Assembly: GCA_916613615.1 (NCBI GenBank)
Contig: OU744732.1
Span: 58,975,227-59,039,226, forward strand
DNA: 64,000 nucleotides
Direction of reading: 5' to 3'
Source: Steromphala cineraria
Lineage: Eukaryota > Mollusca > Gastropoda > Trochida > Trochidae
Below, piece after piece: positions 11,740 through 23,626 of this stretch. Within the stretch, counting starts at the first letter, position 1; each line of letters starts with the position of its first letter. The notes below the pieces were generated by a model, which worked only from the letters and a program-made list of their open reading frames with translations, searched no databases and was not told the origin of the DNA. The position numbers and the translations under genes were made by a program.

Positions 11740-13424
11740 GAGGTAATGGGTAGACATGATATAATATGACATTATCGAGACACAAGATGGAACATCCACA
11801 AATGATGAATTAAAGCATTAGGACACTAACCCGGTTATGTTAGTTTAAAATCAAAGTTTCTTTTCATGATTAAAGTCCGATGGTATATTATTGGCGTTCA
11901 TTTGATAGTAAAAAGTAGGTCAGTACATAAACAATCTTGTTACATCTTGCTTGAGAGACATAAAGATATTTGTATCTCAAAAGAGCTTATATAGTGGAAT
12001 GTAAACCAGTCTTTTTCAATTAAGATTAACACTTTTGTCCAGTATGGTTTTGCTTCATATAATTGTGATTACTGTTAACAGGAAATTACTAAATGTATTA
12101 ACCTTAAGAATTGTTTAATTGAAAGAAATACCATCTGCGGCTGTTTTCATGGTGTAAGTAAAAATTGATTTCTCAGCATTAGTTTTAATTGTGTTAGAAA
12201 ACACCTTAATCGATTAATAAATGTCCCATATAGTCAGTAGCAATAACTATTTCTAAAAATCTTAGCATAAACATGGACATGGAAGGTGATTGAGTATAAA
12301 GCGTTGAGGAATTGACATGGTTCAATATGGGTGAGGTGAGGTGATAAAGGGTTTATCGCCGCTTACAAGAGAATTTCACTTATAGTGCGGCTTCTATTAC
12401 TATTGTAGGGAGAAAGTCCGCAACATTATTGTGGCTATGTATTGCGGTGAAACCTGCGTGCATCGGCTTGAACTAGCGAACCATGGGTGATACTGCGCTG
12501 AAATTCAGTCTAGCATTGCAACCAAAACTGACTGCTTGTAGAACTGAAGACAAAGAACAAAACTGGCAACAGTAAAGGTTAATGGCTTATCTAAATGGAG
12601 GAGAAGTGTTTGATCAACACATTCAACTCAAAGTTTATCAAATCTACCCACATAATTTAGATTATGGACATTTTCTCAATTATTGATGAAAAAAGTGCTG
12701 AAAAATCAATGTCCTGCTAACCTGCTAACCATCATGCATGATAAACAGGTTTGTTTTGTATGAATGTCAACAAGGGATCAAATATGTCATTTTACATTTA
12801 AAACATCAAAAGTTTGATGTGTTGTTTCTCCCCAATGACAATAGTTATTTTTAGCAAAATTTCAGTATACATTTTCCCTCATATTTTCATTATTGTTGCA
12901 TATAAGCCCTTGGTTGTTCAATTAAATTGTCAATAGTATAGCAATTGTTATATCTAGAGTGGTCAATACATCAAATTAATCAAACAAATTAAAGAGCACC
13001 CAATGTCATTTTACAAAATAGGGAGCTTTATCAGATTATTTGTGGATATTTCAACGTAGATTTTGTGAACAATGCCTACGAAGAATGTTTTGGACTTCTA
13101 ATGCACGGGTTCTATGTCCAACACACATACGTCAGGCGGCTTTACAATATCTTCATTACCTTAATGGCGGACCGTCATGTGACACCAAAATGCCGGTGTC
13201 AGTGACTCTGGGAATCGAAACGGGTAGAGATATGCAGTGAGTGACGATGAGTGGTTAACTGCTATTTTGTTCTGCTGTGTAATAAAGAGCTGCCATTATG
13301 AGCTTTTATGATATTCTTGGCTATCAAGTCCCTTTCTGATTATTGTGTACATTCTAAAATCACCGATGTAAGTATTATTGTTTTGTAATTCATGGATTCA
13401 GCATGAGCAAAAACCAGTATTATG
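11740..13424. other. No gene seen; GC-richer patch and a dispersed repeat
   Basis: A GC-richer patch at about 12290-12560 has no open frame with a recognisable product. The stretch 12958-13045 resembles 31276-31365 (both contain CATTTTACAAAATAGGG). The 66-codon open frame at 13040 has no domain I recognise. Confidence 0.45.
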
Positions 13425-13465
13425 CATTCTCTCACCACAAAGGCAGATGAAGTCATGATTGTTAA
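13425..13465 (+). repeat. Left end of the CATTCTCTC/GGCAGATC repeat family
   Basis: CATTCTCTCACCACAAAGGC followed by AGATGAAGTCATG matches the ends seen at 28506, 35826-36057, 45071-45098 and 52139-52192. A partner end was not found nearby. Confidence 0.5.
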
Positions 13466-13889
13466 ACCTTTGTCCTATCGCTGAGTTTTGGTGTAGAATG
13501 GGAGATTCAATCAAAGTTAGTTGAGCAATCAGTGACGCTGTTCTAAAATCATTTTAGCTACTGAATCATAGCAAAAGCATTGAGATATGAACCGAATCAA
13601 TCCGCCTTACTGTGTTCTTCTTAAGAGTAAATATGTTTAATGGCTTTTTCAAATAATAATAAGCGTAATTTGAAACGTCAAACATGGCAGAGAAAACACA
13701 GTTTACAATGATTTTGGAAGGAAGATGGAATTCTCTGAAAGAGATAATTCAAACCCTTAGTTATTGATGATCAATTTTAACGATATTATTGATTGATCAC
13801 TTACTGTCATGTGATTTGTCGATTGCGTTCTTGCATGTAATGGAAAGGACTGGCCATATGTTGTATGATTTGCATAAGGACTCGAGATA

Positions 13890-14905
13890 GTACTCGTTGA
13901 CCTAATACTTTAACATCAGAGATCAGAGGTTCTGGGGGTATATTGGTTTGGCCCTGTCCGTCAGTCTGTTTGTCACAAACTTTGCTCATAACTTTTGATT
14001 GCTTGGGGATAGACCTTTGAAATGGATCTATCATGATGAGACCCTTCAGATGAGGTCATAACGTTTGATCTCGTGACCTTGACCTTGATGTCGGGGGCAT
14101 CAGTGTTTCACAGACACAGTGTAGTTGGACAGGTAGATGATCACTGCAGGTTTATGCAAAACCGTAAGTTAAATATACCCCCGTCTTACAGCGTAAACGG
14201 GGGTATATAGCGCTCATTCTGACCGTCCGTCTGTCCGTCCGTCCGTCACAAAAGTTTGTCCGGAGCATATCTCCTTAACTATACATGCTAGCTTCACCAA
14301 ACTTCATACACTTATCACAACATGATCCCTAGATGTGCCTTTTGAGGGTTAGACCCTCACATTGTTTTTATTTTTTGTGGTTTCCATGGACACATGACTA
14401 AAACAGTGACTCTATGACCAAGTTCTTTGTCCGGAGCATATCTCCCAAACTATACATGCTAGCTTCACCAAACTTCATACACTTACCAACCATGATCCCT
14501 AGATGTGCCTTTTGAGGGTTAGACCAACACATTATTGTTATTGTTTGCAGTTTCCATGAATATATGACAAAAAAAGTGATTCTATGATAAATTACTTTGT
14601 CCAGAACATATTTCCTGAAATATACATCTCAGCTTCACCAAATTTGCTACATATGTCAATCGTGATTGCTGGATATGCCTTGTGAGAGTTAAACGAACCA
14701 TATTCTGTGGTTTCTTTGGGGAAAACGACTTACTAAGTCACTCAACAAAACAATTGTGTCTTCAGTACATCTCGTAGAATATTCATGATAACAGCCTCAA
14801 ATTTGAAACAAAGATCAACCATTATCCCTAGATGTACCCTTTTAATTGTAAAACCTATTAATGAATTAAGTATTAGGGTTTCAGTGGAAAGAAGAATTAC
14901 ACAAT
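13890..14905. repeat. Degenerate tandem repeat, period about 170 bp
   Basis: The motif TTTGTCCGGAGCATATCTCC recurs near 14254 and 14420, with decayed forms near 14590 and 14755. Each is followed by CTATACATGCTAGCTTCACC and then TGATCCCTAGATGTGCCTTT in similar positions. A short hairpin (TATACCCCC at 14174, GGGGGTATA at 14199) and a GTCC-rich tract at 14220-14250 precede the array. TGACCTTGACCTTGA at 14074 resembles nuclear-receptor half-sites. Confidence 0.75.
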
Positions 14906-15171
14906 GACTTACTGTATACTCAACTATCATACAACTTTAACCAATATTAATCAATTTTGCTATTTGAAATTCTTTGAACAAAGTGGGGATCGGGGATATG
15001 TGAGCTTTGCTCGCTTCTTCACTTGTTTTACAAGCTGTCCGGTTTTGTCAAGGGCGGAGCGGGAGGAGTTACATATCTTGACGTTGTAATGATGGACGAA
15101 CTGATATTTGAGAATGTTGGAGTATCCAAGTCGAAGTACATAACAAAAACAATCGTAAATGTCAATCATGT

Positions 15172-15177
15172 TTTATT
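15172..15177 (-). promoter_or_regulatory. Candidate poly(A) signal of gene A
   Basis: The minus strand reads AATAAA about 195 bases past the gene A stop codon. It is the nearest canonical signal I noticed; cleavage cannot be verified. Confidence 0.45.
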
Positions 15178-15369
15178 CTTTTTGAATGCAGACACGATGA
15201 GGGTGTAATCTCACACATATTACCGCACATGTTTCATCGCCAAATGACAACGTTATTGTTGAAATATATACCGGTACATCATATGAACGTTCGATGATAG
15301 TAATATAAATACCTCAACAAAAATTCAGCCATTTGCAACAATGTTGTGAACTTCGTTGGATGAACAAAC

Positions 15370-16163
15370 CTAAAAAACTAGACAGATGTATCTGTACTTT
15401 TTCTTCGTGTGTATTGTTACAGTTCTTTTTTTGGTCAACAGGTCATACACAATAATGTCCTTCTTGAGCGGTTTCACATATAAACTGTCAGAATCTACAA
15501 TAATGTCATTCAGAAATACAGAGATCTTTAGAAAACGGATACGTTGTTTAGTTACAGTGTTATATCTAATTATATATGTACGTTCTAATGTACTAGTAGC
15601 ATAATAAAGGTATCTGCCCTGCGGATCTAAACTTAAGGGTCCTCCTTCTTTTACCTTGAGAACAGATTCTCTCTTGCCAGAATAACTGAAGGTGAGAATT
15701 GCCATATAACAAGCAGCATAAATCTTCCTGCTCTTTGAAGAAATCGCAACTGACTCAACTCCAATCTTTTTGAACTTAAACATTCTCGTCTCATTTTGCC
15801 CGATAATTTTGTAAAAACCAAATGAATGCAGTTTGCATATCAGAATCCAGTCTCTCTCTTCATCCAGTGCCATGACGTTCACATCATCTACTCGAATAAG
15901 TCTCTTCTTCATAAAACTGTCCAAAATATAGACAGAAATTATGTATCTGTTTTCACCAAACTGTCCCACGTAGAGTGAGTTGGTTGTGCGGCTGTACAGC
16001 ACGGTGTGTATTTCCCTCAATGAGATATACCGGTAGGGTTGTGCCTTGATCTCGGCCTTGCGTAGATCCACCTCGGAGATCTCACCTCGTCTTGAAAAAA
16101 ATAGGAGACGATTTGCCTTGACCTTATCATTGGTTGATCTGGGATTTGATCTACCATTCCTAC
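15370..16163 (-). CDS. Gene A, last exon: beta-propeller (YWTD/NHL-like)
   Basis: The longest non-repetitive open frame in the window. A splice acceptor (TTTTTTATACATTTGCAG on the minus strand) sets the exon start at 16163 in phase 1, leaving about 263 codons to the stop. I see roughly six repeated sheet units, each with a hydrophobic strand and a D/S-x-x-x-x-x-hydrophobic-Y/W pattern: NRLLFFSRRGEISEVDL, NSLYVGQFGENRYIISVYI, ALDEERDWILICKL, AISSKSRKIYAACYMAI, SLDPQGRYLYYATS and IIVDSDSLYVKPL. This fits the LDL-receptor class B or NHL type of six-bladed propeller, usually an extracellular binding module. The exact YWTD signature is weak, so the subfamily is uncertain. There is no transmembrane segment, so a secreted product is likely if an upstream signal peptide exists. 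The in-frame ATG at 16206 lies in the intron and is not taken as the start. Confidence 0.7.
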
Positions 16164-18952
16164 CTGCAAATGTATAAAAAACATATGTTACAAAAGTCGA
16201 ATTCAATTCATTTGGATTTGTCTGTCGCTGAAGTCTCGGTCACAACACATCGTGAATATTTATTCCAGGGCATATGTTGTTATTGAGCGGTTTTCTAAAT
16301 CGCAGTGAGGAGAGAAAGAAAAAGCACGTCCCAAGTAAGTTGGTAACAAGGTGCATTAAGAGGCGGTTCTAGCTTGACGTACTTGTTTTATGCGTGTTGT
16401 ATATATGCAAAAAACTTAGAAACGTTTTGGCTCCTTATATGTGATAACATCTTACATATAGGTACGATTCAAGGAACTTACGGACACGATATAGCACTTA
16501 AAGCACATGCAAAACTATCTACTTGTGTGCCTACGGATATTTCGAGTAAAGGCGACGCTCGTTCACTGTACAACCTAAGAACGCAGATTGGATTGATAGA
16601 TATTCTTTATTTCCTCCGTTGACTGAAGATATAAGTTGATATATGTTTACATGAGATACTACTTAATGCAAGTTATTACAAACTATTTGTGAAAAGTGTG
16701 TCGAGTGGTTAACGCTCGTTCAGTTTAAATCCTAAGATCGCAGAATGCACTTTCTTCTCGAGTCTTTTTATAGTTCTCCACTTATCACTTGTTTTTCGGG
16801 CGGTGTTCTTCGGACTTTGGAGTTTTGCAAGTAAAAAACGCAAAATCCATGCATACATGGCAAAACTAATATTCAACTATCAAAGGGGTTATCATGACTC
16901 AGTTGGACTTTAGCTTGGACTATACATATAGTTCGTAAGCACATGCTCCGCACTTATAGAGCACGTTTTGTGCAATGATTCCTGCTCTGTGTATGAAAGT
17001 TGAGTCGATTGCCAACCTTTCCTCCCCAGGATGCCAAAAAGGAAGTTTTCAGTAAGGACACCGTACCAGAGAAGCTCGTTTAAGTACGGCCTGCGCACGA
17101 TTATGTAAGGGAATGTGTGCCAATAATGAAATATTGTAGACGTGTTACTCGCGAATTATATTTCGTTCTCATTTATGCAACTCTCGAGGAGACAAGTGCA
17201 AACTTTACATTTTGATCCAGTCAATCGAATTTGTCCATTATTCACTTTACAAAACTGAAATCCCATTCAATGTCAAAAAGTTATTTTATAAATTATTATT
17301 ATTATTGATATACACACTGAAGTGTTCCAAGTTATAAGTTTAACAAATGAAAATGAGTTGTAAAGAGATGTAGTTTGACATATTGCAATAGTAACTATGC
17401 AACTCGTGCAGGTCTCGAAATGCTATTCATTTTGCACTTTCCATTTGTAAAACGTAACTTAGAATTACAAAGTGATTTGGCCATATTGGAAATTTAAAGA
17501 ATACTTTACAACTTCTCGAATTTGCAAAGTTGAGAATGTAAAGATAAGTTTGACAGGATTGAAATGTTAACTTTGCATGATAAGACTTGTCTTTCCGAAA
17601 CTTCACGACATATTACATCTGCAAGTTACAAGTCTTCATGTCTTGTTTTTAGCACACATACTCTTACATACACGATTAGAAGGCAAAACTACGAGATTGC
17701 ACATTACATACATATATCAGCGCATTAACTGAGCTGACACTTGCACAAAGTACAGTGAATGCAACTTAACAGCCGGGTATGGAACATCTACTTATTGCGC
17801 AAATTTGTGAGGAAAGTGTTCTACCGACTGCCTTCAATACGTTTTGAGAAAACGCTTTCTTTTTTAGCATTTTGCACTTAATAAGTATAGAGGGCGTGAC
17901 AGGAATGTGTTTTTTCATAATCTTAAAACTTTTTTTTGTCAAAGACAGTTAAAGAAATGGAAAATAATCATCAACATTAGAAAATGACATTTGCGAAAAA
18001 GTAATTAAAGAAAGAAATTGATATCAGCTGTGTTTGTTTACTTTAATTTTATTTACGGCAAAGAGATGAAACAAAAACTGTATAACAAGTGTACTCATGT
18101 ATGTAACATTTTGCTACATGCCGTTGCCACTACACATATTTATTGAAACTGTGTCATTTTATTTATTCATGAAAGCATAAACAAGAATCGCTAAAATGAA
18201 GTGACAATGAAAGTGAAACTTAGCTACAAAGTGCTTGAAAGAGGTTTCATTATATATATCTTTATTTTATTTAATGGTCTTGGTCGTCAGTTAAATCACA
18301 CTTGTGATATCATCGAATTCGGCAATGAAGCGTTGAATAGTAGGTGATTTTTTCCCTTTTAATTTAATTGAAAGTGTGTTTTTGAAGAAGCAATAGTTGT
18401 TTTTGAACGAGATTTAATGTCACAAATCCTTCTTGTTCAATTCAAAACGTACTTTTGAGGATTGATTATCGACCAATATTTTACCATTGCTACCCCTCTC
18501 AACTATTCTTGTACTTTTCGTATGATTTGTGGATGTAGTGACAAGAAATCTTAATATTCTGGTCTTCGTGGATTTTCATAAATACTTTATCAAATCCTCC
18601 GGAAACTGATCCTGATTTTATACAGATATTGTCAGTCCCTTTTTGATAAACATACAACTGACTGTTCAGTTTCACAAGCTCTTATTTCTGTAACTCAAAA
18701 ACCGGCTGTACCCTTATTATCAAACACATTGCCTGAATATGTTGCTATATGTTTTTTTCTGACAATATTGTCACTGTATTACTAAAATTATAGAGAGTTT
18801 CTTTAATTGAAAAAAAGCTTTGTACCTAAAAAAAAGTTTGTTTTAACTCATTACGTATTTTATGTATGTGCGGATGGGCCAAAAAGAAATTCCTCAGTTG
18901 AAGCGTTTGTAAAACTGCCCTTTGAGTAAGTTATTATATTGGTAACACGGAC
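16164..18952 (-). other. Gene A intron, about 2.8 kb
   Basis: AT-rich and without supported exons. Open frames at 16374 (plus) and 16910 (minus) have no recognisable domain. Two short related stretches (about 16545-16620 and 16708-16790) share ACGCTCGTTCA. The donor reads GTCCGT (weak) and the acceptor TTTGCAG. Confidence 0.45.
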
Positions 18953-19037
18953 CTGAGACACAGCGTATGAAGCCCTTTTTGGTGCAAATGATTCTGTCAC
19001 CTGGACTGGAGCTCGCACATGTAAGAACCAGATTGTC
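18953..19037 (-). CDS. Gene A, middle exon: short Cys-containing module
   Basis: On the minus strand an acceptor CTGTTTACAG is followed by 85 bases open in phase 0, then CAG and a GTCCGT donor. The peptide includes LTCASSSPGDRIIC and KGFIRCVSG. It has three cysteines and a GC content above its surroundings. The phases fit on both sides: the PAN exon ends in phase 0, and this exon ends in phase 1, which the propeller exon needs. I do not recognise the module by itself. Because the next intron is large, further symmetric exons could lie between this and the propeller exon. The weak donor is the main doubt. Confidence 0.5.
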
Positions 19038-19482
19038 CTGTAAACAGTGGATTTATGATTTCAGTTGAACTTCATCAAATTGAAACGAAATATCTTTGAA
19101 TGAATGTCATATAGAGCGGACCCTACGGTCTGATTCTATTTACCATCCAGAATCATTTTCATTACATTTTATCTATAGACATACAGCTGTCAGGCTGCAT
19201 GACCCTTAGATTCCAAATGCGGTGATGTCACAGGAGTTTGTCGTCTTTGCGTTTAAGACGACATAGTATTATGATGTCGATATTTGATAAAGTTTTAAAA
19301 CATTGTTACCTTATGTACACGCAGAATACATGGGATTATTCAAGGCTACTGTCAAAACTATATCTGCTAGGTGATATCTTATATTTTATAATAAGGCATT
19401 GCTCATTGTGTCACCTGAGTATATGATTTTTTCATAGGATCCATATATTTGGATAAGTGAACATCATAAGAAAAAGAATTAC

Positions 19483-19730
19483 CTTTCTTAAATGTATCTT
19501 GTAAACTTCAGTCTCAAACGACGGGGTGGCGTTTCTTTGTAGATGGCATGCCAAGGTCAATGACGAATAGACAAAGCGGTCACATGCTATTGTAGTAAGG
19601 CATTTCTCCTTGCACATGAGAACTCCAACAAACAGAGGGATCTCTGTAGTTGAATGTGCCAAGCTCCAAACAATGAAAGAGAGAGGCCACTGTATCCATT
19701 CCATGGTCCTTTCTCGCTTCTCGCTTGTAT
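19483..19730 (-). CDS. Gene A, PAN/apple-domain exon
   Basis: An acceptor ending in CATCCGCAG opens a 248-base exon in phase 1 that closes at AAG followed by GTAATT. The reading frame contains the spacing C-x3-C-x5-C-x2-F-x-Y-x6-C (MCKEKCLTTIAC then DRFVYSSLTLACHL), the disulphide core of PAN/apple modules, which bind proteins or carbohydrates outside the cell. The first PAN exon of gene B has identical spacing, which supports the reading and suggests paralogous genes or a common module source. The internal ATG at 19704 is probably not the true start, because the open frame continues upstream to the acceptor and no signal peptide is visible. An upstream exon is expected beyond 19730, but I could not identify it. 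Confidence 0.62.
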
Positions 19731-20498
19731 CTGCGGATGATATATATCAAGTGACGAATACGTTTAAAGGGAATGACTATGCTTTTACAAAATCTGGATA
19801 GTTATTATGAAATTGTGTTCGGTCGATTGCTTTAATGGGTCTACACTGAAACTTAAAGTGCATAACCAACTACTATGGAAATGTACTCACTTATCCGGAC
19901 CTCGTGCTTCCGGGTCCGGACGGTCCGATCGCTACTTACAGTACTGTAGCATGATAACTATCTGATTTTTAATTGACTTTGTCTATACATAAAAATGGTA
20001 CATAATGAAATCGTTATTGGTACAGGTTGTGGATGTTGAATATGGTGACTATATAATAACAGTATTAAGGAGGATGTCACTTACAATTTAATCATAAATT
20101 ACTTATCAAATTATTTCTCAATAAACTAGCCTTATATGAATATATAGCCATTATTACATTACATATTACATTATTACAACTAAAAAGTTGAATAGACTTT
20201 ATAAGTGATGGAAATTTGTAATAATAAGGTTTGGTATATAATATGTTTTATTTTATATACGATGGACATTTTAATACGAAATGGAATTCGTCTTTTTTGT
20301 GATCTTTTCACATTAGACATTTACGATAAGCAATATTTATTTTGTGACATGTACCAGTTTCTACAACTAACTGGTGGGAACTAGGCCTAAATTTTGCAAA
20401 TAAGTTCTATACAGACGTGAGATAGATTTACTTAAATGATATTAAAGTAAACATTGATCAATTATAGTATGATATATCACACATTTAGAAGAACTGGA
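19731..20498. other. No exon or repeat identified
   Basis: The region should contain upstream intron or promoter of gene A. It is strongly AT-rich between 19940 and 20498. A GC-rich patch (CCGGACCTCGTGCTTCCGG-like, about 19895-19930) is the only compositional feature. Confidence 0.4.
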
Positions 20499-20975
20499 CT
20501 ACTGACTAAACATATACTTGACCGCATGATAATTAAATCTTTGTTTTATAACTGATAACTGATCTATTGGTGATTCCTGCTTCAACCATACATCACTGAA
20601 ACAAATGTTCGACAATATACTTTTAACCTGATACTCCCAATTCGTGACATCACGGGTTTCCACTTCCTCATAAAGATATTCACAAAAACCTCTCAAAATA
20701 CTCTTATCAGACGCAAGAAGCTTACACCAATATTTATCCATATTATATTGTATTTTAAAGAGCAACGGATAACGACCTATTTTCGCATAAACCATTGAGT
20801 AACATGTTGATATCTTAACACCTAAGAGCCTTTTACAATAATCAAAATGTAATCGTTCAATGTTTTATCCTTTATTATGTTCCCAAATCTCGGATGCATA
20901 GAATAATATACTAACAACATAACAATCGAAAACGAATATAAGAGATTCGGGATTCAATGACAATGACCTATTATT
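20499..20975 (-). pseudogene. LINE reverse-transcriptase C-terminal relic
   Basis: Read on the minus strand, a frame running from about 20975 to 20499 carries the typical non-LTR retrotransposon tail. It shows a YASEIW block, then IERLHFDYCKRLLGV, then a YAKIGRYPLLF block followed by MDKYWCKLL. These correspond to the conserved ERLH-x-F-CKRLLGV and GELGRYPL-x-YW-x-KL features of such elements. A TAA stop at 20865-20867 interrupts the frame between YASEIW and ERLH, and the 5' part of the element is missing, so it is a dead 5'-truncated copy. It lies upstream of gene A, in the same orientation. Confidence 0.75.
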
Positions 20976-21153
20976 ATTATATATGGAAAAGAGCGCCTTG
21001 CTACCCTGGTCAGACAACTGCAACTATCAAAACTCCTTTCGTTACGTTAATTGTTTATCCATTCAACAATCCTATGACGCTTGATTGATCAATTAGTACA
21101 ATCCACCCGTGTCACTTCATCTGGGACTTATTACTTTGGTATTAACCAGGAGC

Positions 21154-22080
21154 ATATATGTAGGACTCGAATCCATGGCAGGCCTCAAATCCGTGGCGGA
21201 TTTCCAAATCCATGGCGGATTTTCAAATGCCGTACCTACCAAAGCTGTGGTGTATTTTGTATTGATTGTGATGAGATGTTTTCAGCCTCTGTAGAATTGT
21301 GTTACCAACATTCAATTAATGTGTATTCCTACATGTACTTAACTGTATTATGGGCCAAAATCTGCAATTGGTCAATAAGTAATGCAATTGGTACAACAAT
21401 ATGTTCGCCACTAAATTAATATCTTTAGGAAATTAGCCCTTGGATTCTCGTTAGACTGACCTTTTTAGCAGTTAGATACTTGTTGACTTGTTGACTATCT
21501 TTTTTTAACCCTTCGATCGATATCAACAATGTTTAGGGTTAGTTTGTCTAGTGCAAGGGTCGGTAACGTATATTGTAGATAAAGTAGCAAACATATTGTA
21601 TAGTGAACCTATAACACTAACCCTAACCCTAACCGTTAAAAAAATCCTTTAATATGAATCCAGGGGCTAAAGAAGACATTTAGTATGAATCGAAGGGCTA
21701 AAGAAGATATATAGTTGCAGCGAATTTATGACTAAAGAAGACAGTTGCAGTGAATTCAAGGGCTACAAGGGAGAGCTGATATTTTTTCCAAGGCGTAAAT
21801 AGACTGTATGACGGAAATTTGTAACATAATGCAATTGGTATTATGCTATCTCGGACGGCAATAGCAGCTGAATTCTTTTCTTTCTGTTGGAAAATATCTT
21901 GCCTTCTCAATGAACAGCGGTTTCGTCTGGCGACGCCAACAGTTAGTGATTATGGCGTCATCCGTCAATGACGTCACTTAACATGACGCCAATAAACAAT
22001 CAAACAATCAAACTCGCCATAGATTAGGAAATCAGCCACGGATTAGAGACCCGCCACAGATCTGAGTCCTACATATATAT
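21154..22080. mobile_element. 926-bp terminal-inverted-repeat element
   Basis: TATATGTAGGACTCGAATCC at 21155 and GAGTCCTACATATA at the right end begin arms of about 70 bp. The arms are themselves made of short repeats (ATCCATGGCGGATTT on the left, inverted ATTAGAGACCCGCCAC-type units on the right). Inside, ATTAGCCCTTGGATTC (about 21433) is inverted as GAATCCAGGGGCTAA (about 21656), and a run of CTAACC lies at 21617-21635. Open frames are short and have no transposase features. I infer a non-autonomous DNA transposon. Confidence 0.75.
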
Positions 22081-23384
22081 TGTCAGTTGTGAAAACATCT
22101 CAAATAAGCGTACTGAGTTTTACACTGCAAACAGAAACTGCATGAAACTGTGATAGCAGACCTTTGTAAGAGCGTGTTAGATGTAATAGTTTTACCAATT
22201 GTCTTCTAAGTATGAGTTTCTTTAATTTATTGACATAAAAAGTAAGAATATATCCTAGTGTTGGAATAAAGTTTTATAAATATATACATACCAAACACAA
22301 ACGCTTTGATTCAGATAACCGGGCGATTTGCTATGCGGCTATAAACGAGGTTCGACTGTACTTATAAACATGTAAATACTTTCAAGTTATATGGCTTTTG
22401 TAGCTCTTAAGTCCATTTGTTATGTGAGCACAATTGAGAACAAAATGGTACTAGAAAATCAAATGAATTTACAAAGCAGTGGAAGGTGCGGACAATGTGC
22501 CACTTATTACTTACCTCTTTATGTTGAATGTACGTATTGAATACATCCAATGTCAAGGAAAAGATATATTTCTTCTTGTCTTTAAAAAAAATATCTACAA
22601 GATACAGGAAATCGTCTGATGAATGAGATATTATTGATTAAATGGATCCTGCAATAAATCTCTTATTTTAGGTTTATAGTTTTCAAGGCTCAAAATACGA
22701 TTTATACAGAGACTATTAGAACAAGCATATAGTAAACCTATTTGTTCATTATTAACCGTTTTGAGTGACATTATGAAGATGAACATAATGATTCCATATA
22801 TCTAAAAATAATCAACATCATTCCTTACAAGTAATGAATAAATTAACAATTTTTCAAGTAACAAATCGTCGCTTGATGTTATCGTCATGCAAGGAGGTAA
22901 TTTTCCTTAAAATAAATATAATTTATCATAATGATTTACGGCAGAAAGTATGAAACGGGAAAGAAAACAGACATCTACAGTCTATATTTACATCTACCTT
23001 TACAAAAAACATAGGTTGATGTGAACACCACAGAGGGAATATACCTCACATGAGAAAACCTGCAAGATCGCTGTGCATTACAAAGTGGTGAAAGATATCT
23101 GTAATTGGGAATCGACTGAATTTCAATCTTTTAACGTACAGGTCATGTTTTGAAAACGTCACCCATTGCTTACAAAAAGAACACGTATGGCGTTAGTTTA
23201 TAGCAAGGATACATGTAAGTGTATTGAAGACGGTTATGTATGCCACATTTAGATTCAATCAATCAATCAAAGTCATTAAGATGTTTGCTTTGTGTATTTA
23301 GACCAAGTGGCATAGCCAATTTAACTAAGATATGTTGCTTGGTTACATCATTGAGTTGAAAGAATGGACAAGAACTGATTAAAA
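22081..23384. other. No gene or repeat identified
   Basis: AT-rich sequence with no open frame above about 60 codons and no inverted repeats that I could see. Confidence 0.45.
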
Positions 23385-23540
23385 CATTTCATCCCAAAGC
23401 ACTTACAATACATTTTGCAACGTTAATAACAAACGGTTAGCCTGATCTTGAAGGTGAAAGGTTGCACTTCCTTGCCATATCATGCTGCAACCCCTGACAT
23501 TACGCTGTCATTAGGGAATTTAGGAAAAACATTTCTAAGA
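23385..23540. repeat. Dispersed repeat, matches 32755-32900
   Basis: Both hold CCCAAAGC, CTTACAAT, ATTTTGCAACGT, TGACATTACGCTGTCATT or a close variant, and GGGAATT in the same order. The element is otherwise uncharacterised. Confidence 0.55.
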
Positions 23541-23626
23541 TGCGTTTCCGTGGAAACCGCAAAAATGAAAAAACTCCAGAAAGTTGAAAACCCAAAAAGG
23601 CACAACTACATGCGATGATTCGTCAC

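Noticed and set aside
13040..13240. 66-codon plus-strand frame as a small gene
   Set aside because: No recognisable domain; the sequence just before it belongs to a dispersed repeat also seen at 31276.
21617..21635. A telomere or chromosome end
   Set aside because: Only about three CTAACC units are present and they lie inside a terminal-inverted-repeat element.
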